DNA of 64,000 bases, taken from the NCBI RefSeq assembly GCF_020740795.1, contig NC_067304.1, positions 4,330,056 to 4,394,055 of the forward strand. The letters are read 5' to 3'. Position 1 is the stretch's first letter. Each line of letters opens with the position of its first letter. The notes under the pieces were generated by a model. The model searched no databases and was not told the origin of the DNA. It worked only from the letters and a program-made list of their open reading frames with translations. Shown piece by piece: positions 59,715 through 64,000 of this stretch. Position numbers and translations under genes: made by a program. This stretch comes from Apus apus. Taxonomy: Eukaryota > Chordata > Aves > Apodiformes > Apodidae.

Positions 59715-62700
59715 GGATGGGGCAGTCCTGATTGAAATTGGGCAGATATTCCCTGTGGCTTTGGAAATGGGATGGATCTGGGCCCCAGATGATCAACAGG
59801 GTCTCACTGGCATAGGTGCAGAGGGGGGCTTGGTGTTCCAGAGGTGAGTTCCCTGCTGGTGACTTTGATGTTTCCAGGCTGTGCAGCACATTGTGCCATG
59901 GGCAGAGCTCATGGCAGTGCTGACAAAGCCAACGTGGTGGTCACACCGTGGAGGTTCAGAGGTGCTGCTTCCACTCATTGGTTTCAAAAGACCTGGACAA
60001 AAGTAAAAAATGTCCCTCGTCACCCAGGTCTGGACAGAGACCCTTGTGGAGCATTCCAGGCTGCTGCTTGGCCTAGAAGGTCTTACCAGCATGGCCAAGG
60101 TCACACGGGAGCTGGGGAGCACAGTCAGGACTGCCAGGCTGCTGCCATGCCTGCATGGATCCCTTCCAGAAAGGCAGGCAGGAAATGAAAATCCCCACTC
60201 CTGTAGAACTCTGCTGCTTTCAGCACCAGAAGCCACGTGGCCACGGGACGCTGCTTCCTGCGACATGTGGTGCCTTTTCCTCGATGTCTGAGCAGCAGCT
60301 CCTGCTCCTGAGGCTGTTTTGGCTTTGCTGACGGGATGTACAGCTGTTGTTACTGACCTAAAAACAGCTGGAGGGGACAGCCCCATGCCAGGGGAAGGTA
60401 CATCCATGGGGATGTGGTGCTCAGGGCCATGCAAGGCTCGGTGGGGTGGGACACCCTTACTTTGAGGAGACTTGACTTGGTGTAGCCGAGGTGCTGCTTC
60501 CCATCCAGCACATCCCCAGCCTCTCTCCATCTCACCCGGGGCTCTTTTCACCTGCACAGTGAGTCAGAAAGAGGGGAAGCATGGGGAAAAAGGAGCTGCA
60601 TCTTACCACGGGGATGGCCACCAGGCCTGGTGTCCCTTGGTCAACATGCAGCTCTGAGTTGGAGCTCAGCCCGGGCTGCAGCCTGGTCCAGCTCGCAGCG
60701 ACAGCAGTGGCCAAATCCCCATCGATTTTATCGACGTGGGTACGATACCCTAATGCAGGTTTGCTTCGTGGTGCTCACCTTTAAAGGCATTTGTAGCTCA
60801 GCAATTAATTGCCCGCGTGGAATCAATCCTCAAACCTGCAGGACACATGAAAAATTGTCTCTGGGTGCTGCCCGCAGCTTCCGCGGCAGAGCTGGGCGCT
60901 CTGCCTGGCCCCGCCACAGACACCACCCAGCCAGCCACTTCACCTCCTGTTGCTACAATTAGTGGCATCATTAATATAATCTTAAAGCTTTCCTGCCCTC
61001 TCTGGAGCTACACTGTGTTTGCCACCCTGGGGTGGGCTCAAACAAGCTGGTCCGTGGCCCCTCAGCTGGCACAGTGCCCCAGACCCACAGGTTCATCTCC
61101 CAGTGGCTGGTGAGCAAGCATCAGATGCAAACTTTGGGGTTTGTTTTTGTTGCTTTTTTGTTTGTGTGTTTGCTGCCAGCCAAAAATAGATTTGGGCTGG
61201 CAACTTGGAAACACCAGCCTGCCTTGTGTCACCTCCATGCCTGAACCCCAGCAGGCCTGGGGCAGGTCTCTGTTCCCTGGCTCCAGCTCCTTTGTCAAGA
61301 GCGACGGCTCCGTTAGGGGGGAAAAAAAAATAAGAAGTTCTGGCAAGGAGCAAAGCAGATGCATGACACATAGTTCTGCTCAAAAATATATTGGGTGGCA
61401 GGGATTTCTGCACTCTGCAGCAGAGTGACTGGATCCATACAAAACACTGCAGGAGGAGACATCCAGCCTCTTGTGGCTGCTGGGGTGTCCCACCACTTAG
61501 GAGTTCACCACTTAGTCCCACTCCCATTTTCCCCCAGCAGCTCAGAGCTGATTGTTTTCCCTGGGTCTGTCCCTCTCTCCATTTTCCCCAAAGGGCTGAT
61601 CTGGCCACGAACTGAAAGTTGAAGCCTTACATCATTTCCATCTCCGGTTTCCCAGTCTTGGTCCTCATGACTCCTACATTTCCATCCTTTTAACCTGAAA
61701 GCCAAGATCAGCAGGAGTCCAGAGGCACTTGCCTAAGCTCTTCCCTCTTCCCAGGGTCTGATCCAAACCTCGTATTCATGGACAGAAAGCTTCTTCTGGG
61801 CTTCCTGAAGCTGGGAAACGTCTTCTGAAGCTGGGGAGCCTCTCCTGGGGAGAAGAGAGATGAAACACAATGGCAGGTCCCACCACAGGTCATGCAGTCC
61901 CTGGCACAGGTCCTGCTCTTAGCAAAAGGTTTGGGATGGGGGTGGCTGAAGGGGACAGGGTGAAGCATTAGCCTCCCATTCCTCATAGCAGGTCAAGCCC
62001 ACTCAGGTAGTTTAATTTTCTCAAAAGTTCCTTGCTATGAGGAGATGGGTCTGGGGGTGGAGACCCCCGATGTGGTTCAGAGGCTCCCCCATGGGGATGC
62101 CCATGCAGGCTGGCAGGATGGGGAGGCTGCCTCCTCCCCAGAAAGGTCACCTGTTCTAAACCCTCAGGTGCATTTATATTTAATCCCTCACACGAACAAT
62201 TTTCCAGGCATATTTTGGTCTGGAAAGGACACTGCCAAGGTGAGCTGGCTCCCCTGCGGGCAGGAGGATGGAGCTGTTGTCAAGCAGCTCGAGCAGGAGC
62301 CGCGCAGTCCCTGGAGGAGCTGCATCCATCACCTCCCCAGGGCATTTCTCATCAAAAGCTCTGGGGCTGCTGGCAGGAACCCCAGTGGGTCCCCCCTCTC
62401 AGTACTGTGGAGCTGCACCCCAGGACCCCCTTGGCCCCCAGGGAGAGGAGAAGAGCATCCTTCCAGGCTGGGTACAGCTGGGACAGCAAGTTTCCCCGGG
62501 GTCCGTGGAGGGGAAGAGCTTTCCTGGGAGCCACACGATGCCTCCAGCACACACAGGCTCCTGTCTGTGTGGACCACTTGGCTGAGGCCAAGCACTCTGT
62601 GCACAGCTGCCTACGGCCCTAGCCCCGTCCCCTAGGGTCCCCATCCTCACTTCCCACCCACTTTCAGCACTCAGCATCTCCACAGTCAATGCAGGAGATG

Positions 62701-64000
62701 CAGAGGTGACAGCTGTGGGAGAAGCGGTGGGTGGGCTGCTACTCACTGTGTCATCCCCCTGGGAGCACATCTGCCTCCTCTTGGCACCAGCAGCAGGGAT
62801 CTAACTCTGTAAATACCCCCTAGATCAGGAGCTCCTGGGGGTCTGCAGCCCCCCCAGGCTGGGGCCACCTCTGGGCAGCAGGTGCCTGCCCCACAGATGT
62901 TACTCCAGAGGGCGTTTAAGGAGCTGAGTGTCACTCCAGCATTTCAGTAGTGCATTAAACAACATGACTAACATTTGTCACATGTTTGTTCTCTCATCCT
63001 GTCCCCGAGAGGAGAAGCGTGTGTGGGGGAGTGCTTTATTTTCCATTTTAGAACATCTATACTTTTTCTGTGGCATTTGTGGCAGCAGGAGGAGCAGCAG
63101 AATGGGGGGCTCGGGGTGCAAGAGAGGACTGCCAGGGGCACCTCGTGGGGATAACTCTGCCCCACGATAAGATGGGATGGACTAGAAAGGATGGCATGGG
63201 ATGGGACAGTCCTCTACTGTGTCTGTGCAGTGTCTCTAAAGGGCTGCAGAGCCTTGGCTGGAGCTTCTGGGCAGGCCAGGGATATAAATAATTAATAGTC
63301 ATAATAATTCAGCACGACTTCTCAGCATGTGCCTGTGCTATAAGGTCATGGCAACAAGATCTCCTCTTTGTGCATCTGAAAGGTGAGGAAGAGGTTTGGG
63401 TGTCAGAGCAGAGCTGGAAAACCATTTAGGGAGAAACTGGGAGGTTTGTGTGACTGTCTGGGAACACCAGTCCTGGAGAGCCCAGCACAGCCCTGGCAAG
63501 GGCAGCACCCAGTTCTCCCATGGGACACTGCCAAAGAGCAGCATCCCAGGCAAAACAGTCACCCAAGGCACTGGTTTTCTGCAAGATATGTTGGTTTGGG
63601 TTAAAATGGCCAGGTCTGGCTTGTCCCCGAAGGGCCAGGACTCTGCTCTTGGTGCAGGCAGGGCAATGGGATGGGCACAGGGGTTCATGCAGCCCCTCCT
63701 GTCTTCTCTCATTTTAGCAATTAGTTTCCATCAGTGGATAAGCTCACAAGGAGGAGGCAGGGAGTGTGACCGTGCTCAGCCAAACCCTGTGCCTTGGACT
63801 GACCCTGATCCACTTACCAGGATGGGAAGCAGGAGCTGCTCTTTTGAAGTCCACAGGAGCAAGTCCCCGTAGCTGAGCAGGAGACTCTGGCTGCATTAGT
63901 GAAAAGGACAAAGAAAACGAAGATATTTTTGCATTAATCTTAGTGTTTTACAGCTGTCTACACTAAAAATTAATCTCTATATCCATTGCATTAGTTATTA
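59715..64000 (+). other. TMCC2: TMCC2 intron 1, remainder
   Basis: No second TMCC2 exon (IQQLSEGS-type sequence) and no other gene is recognisable. AT-rich islands with homeodomain-type ATTA cores stand out from the GC-rich surroundings at about 60945-60990, 63280-63312 and 63890-64000. They are candidates for regulatory elements, on base composition only. Confidence 0.5.

Noticed and set aside
59269-59847. 192-codon frame with QGYRQGCR repeats
   Set aside because: Produced by a 12-bp tandem repeat whose length is a multiple of three, inside TMCC2 intron 1.
1-64000. CRISPR arrays, tRNA or rRNA genes, bacterial operons, whole mobile elements
   Set aside because: None seen. Repeats are short CR1 3' ends, minisatellites and microsatellites typical of bird nuclear DNA. 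No full-length transposon or viral fossil was recognised.

Overview
This is vertebrate nuclear DNA, almost certainly avian. Coding exons are short and interrupted by GT-AG introns, many of only 90-500 bp. The interspersed repeats I can name are mostly CR1 LINE 3' ends, the dominant bird repeat, and CpG-rich islands mark promoters. The gene order CNTN2 (+), TMEM81 (-), RBBP5 (-), DSTYK (-), TMCC2 (+) is, from memory, the order and orientation on human 1q32.1. The compact introns and high GC suggest a bird microchromosome. The species cannot be told from the sequence.

Layout: 1-5496 holds the 3' half of CNTN2 (contactin-2/axonin-1): the sixth Ig domain, four fibronectin III domains and the GPI-anchor tail, in eleven exons. 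5497-17449 holds the CNTN2 3'UTR and about 10 kb of intergenic DNA with a CR1 piece, a MIR-like relic and small tandem repeats; I find no gene there. 17450-18250 is the intronless TMEM81 gene. 20454-29635 is RBBP5, with thirteen well-supported coding exons and a provisional fourteenth. 29636-33054 holds the RBBP5 CpG island and the DSTYK 3'UTR. 33055-57339 is DSTYK, complete in thirteen exons encoding 930 residues. 57340-58213 is a GC-rich divergent promoter shared with TMCC2, whose first coding exon is 58214-58378; its intron 1 fills the rest of the window.

The genes do not form a pathway. CNTN2 is a neural adhesion molecule, TMEM81 a sperm membrane protein, RBBP5 a core subunit of MLL/SET1 histone H3K4 methyltransferases, DSTYK a dual-specificity kinase and TMCC2 an ER membrane protein. 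They are linked by conserved synteny.

I did not find a new system. The observations I would follow up are: G-rich sense-strand minisatellites in the first introns of all three CpG-island genes; a possible poly(A) signal inside the last codons of TMEM81, which could leave almost no 3'UTR; a 42-bp duplicated insertion in a DSTYK exon; an unresolved RBBP5 C-terminus; an AT-rich patch with poly(A) hexamers on both strands inside the DSTYK/TMCC2 promoter; and a CR1 copy that stops about 35 bp before a CNTN2 splice acceptor.
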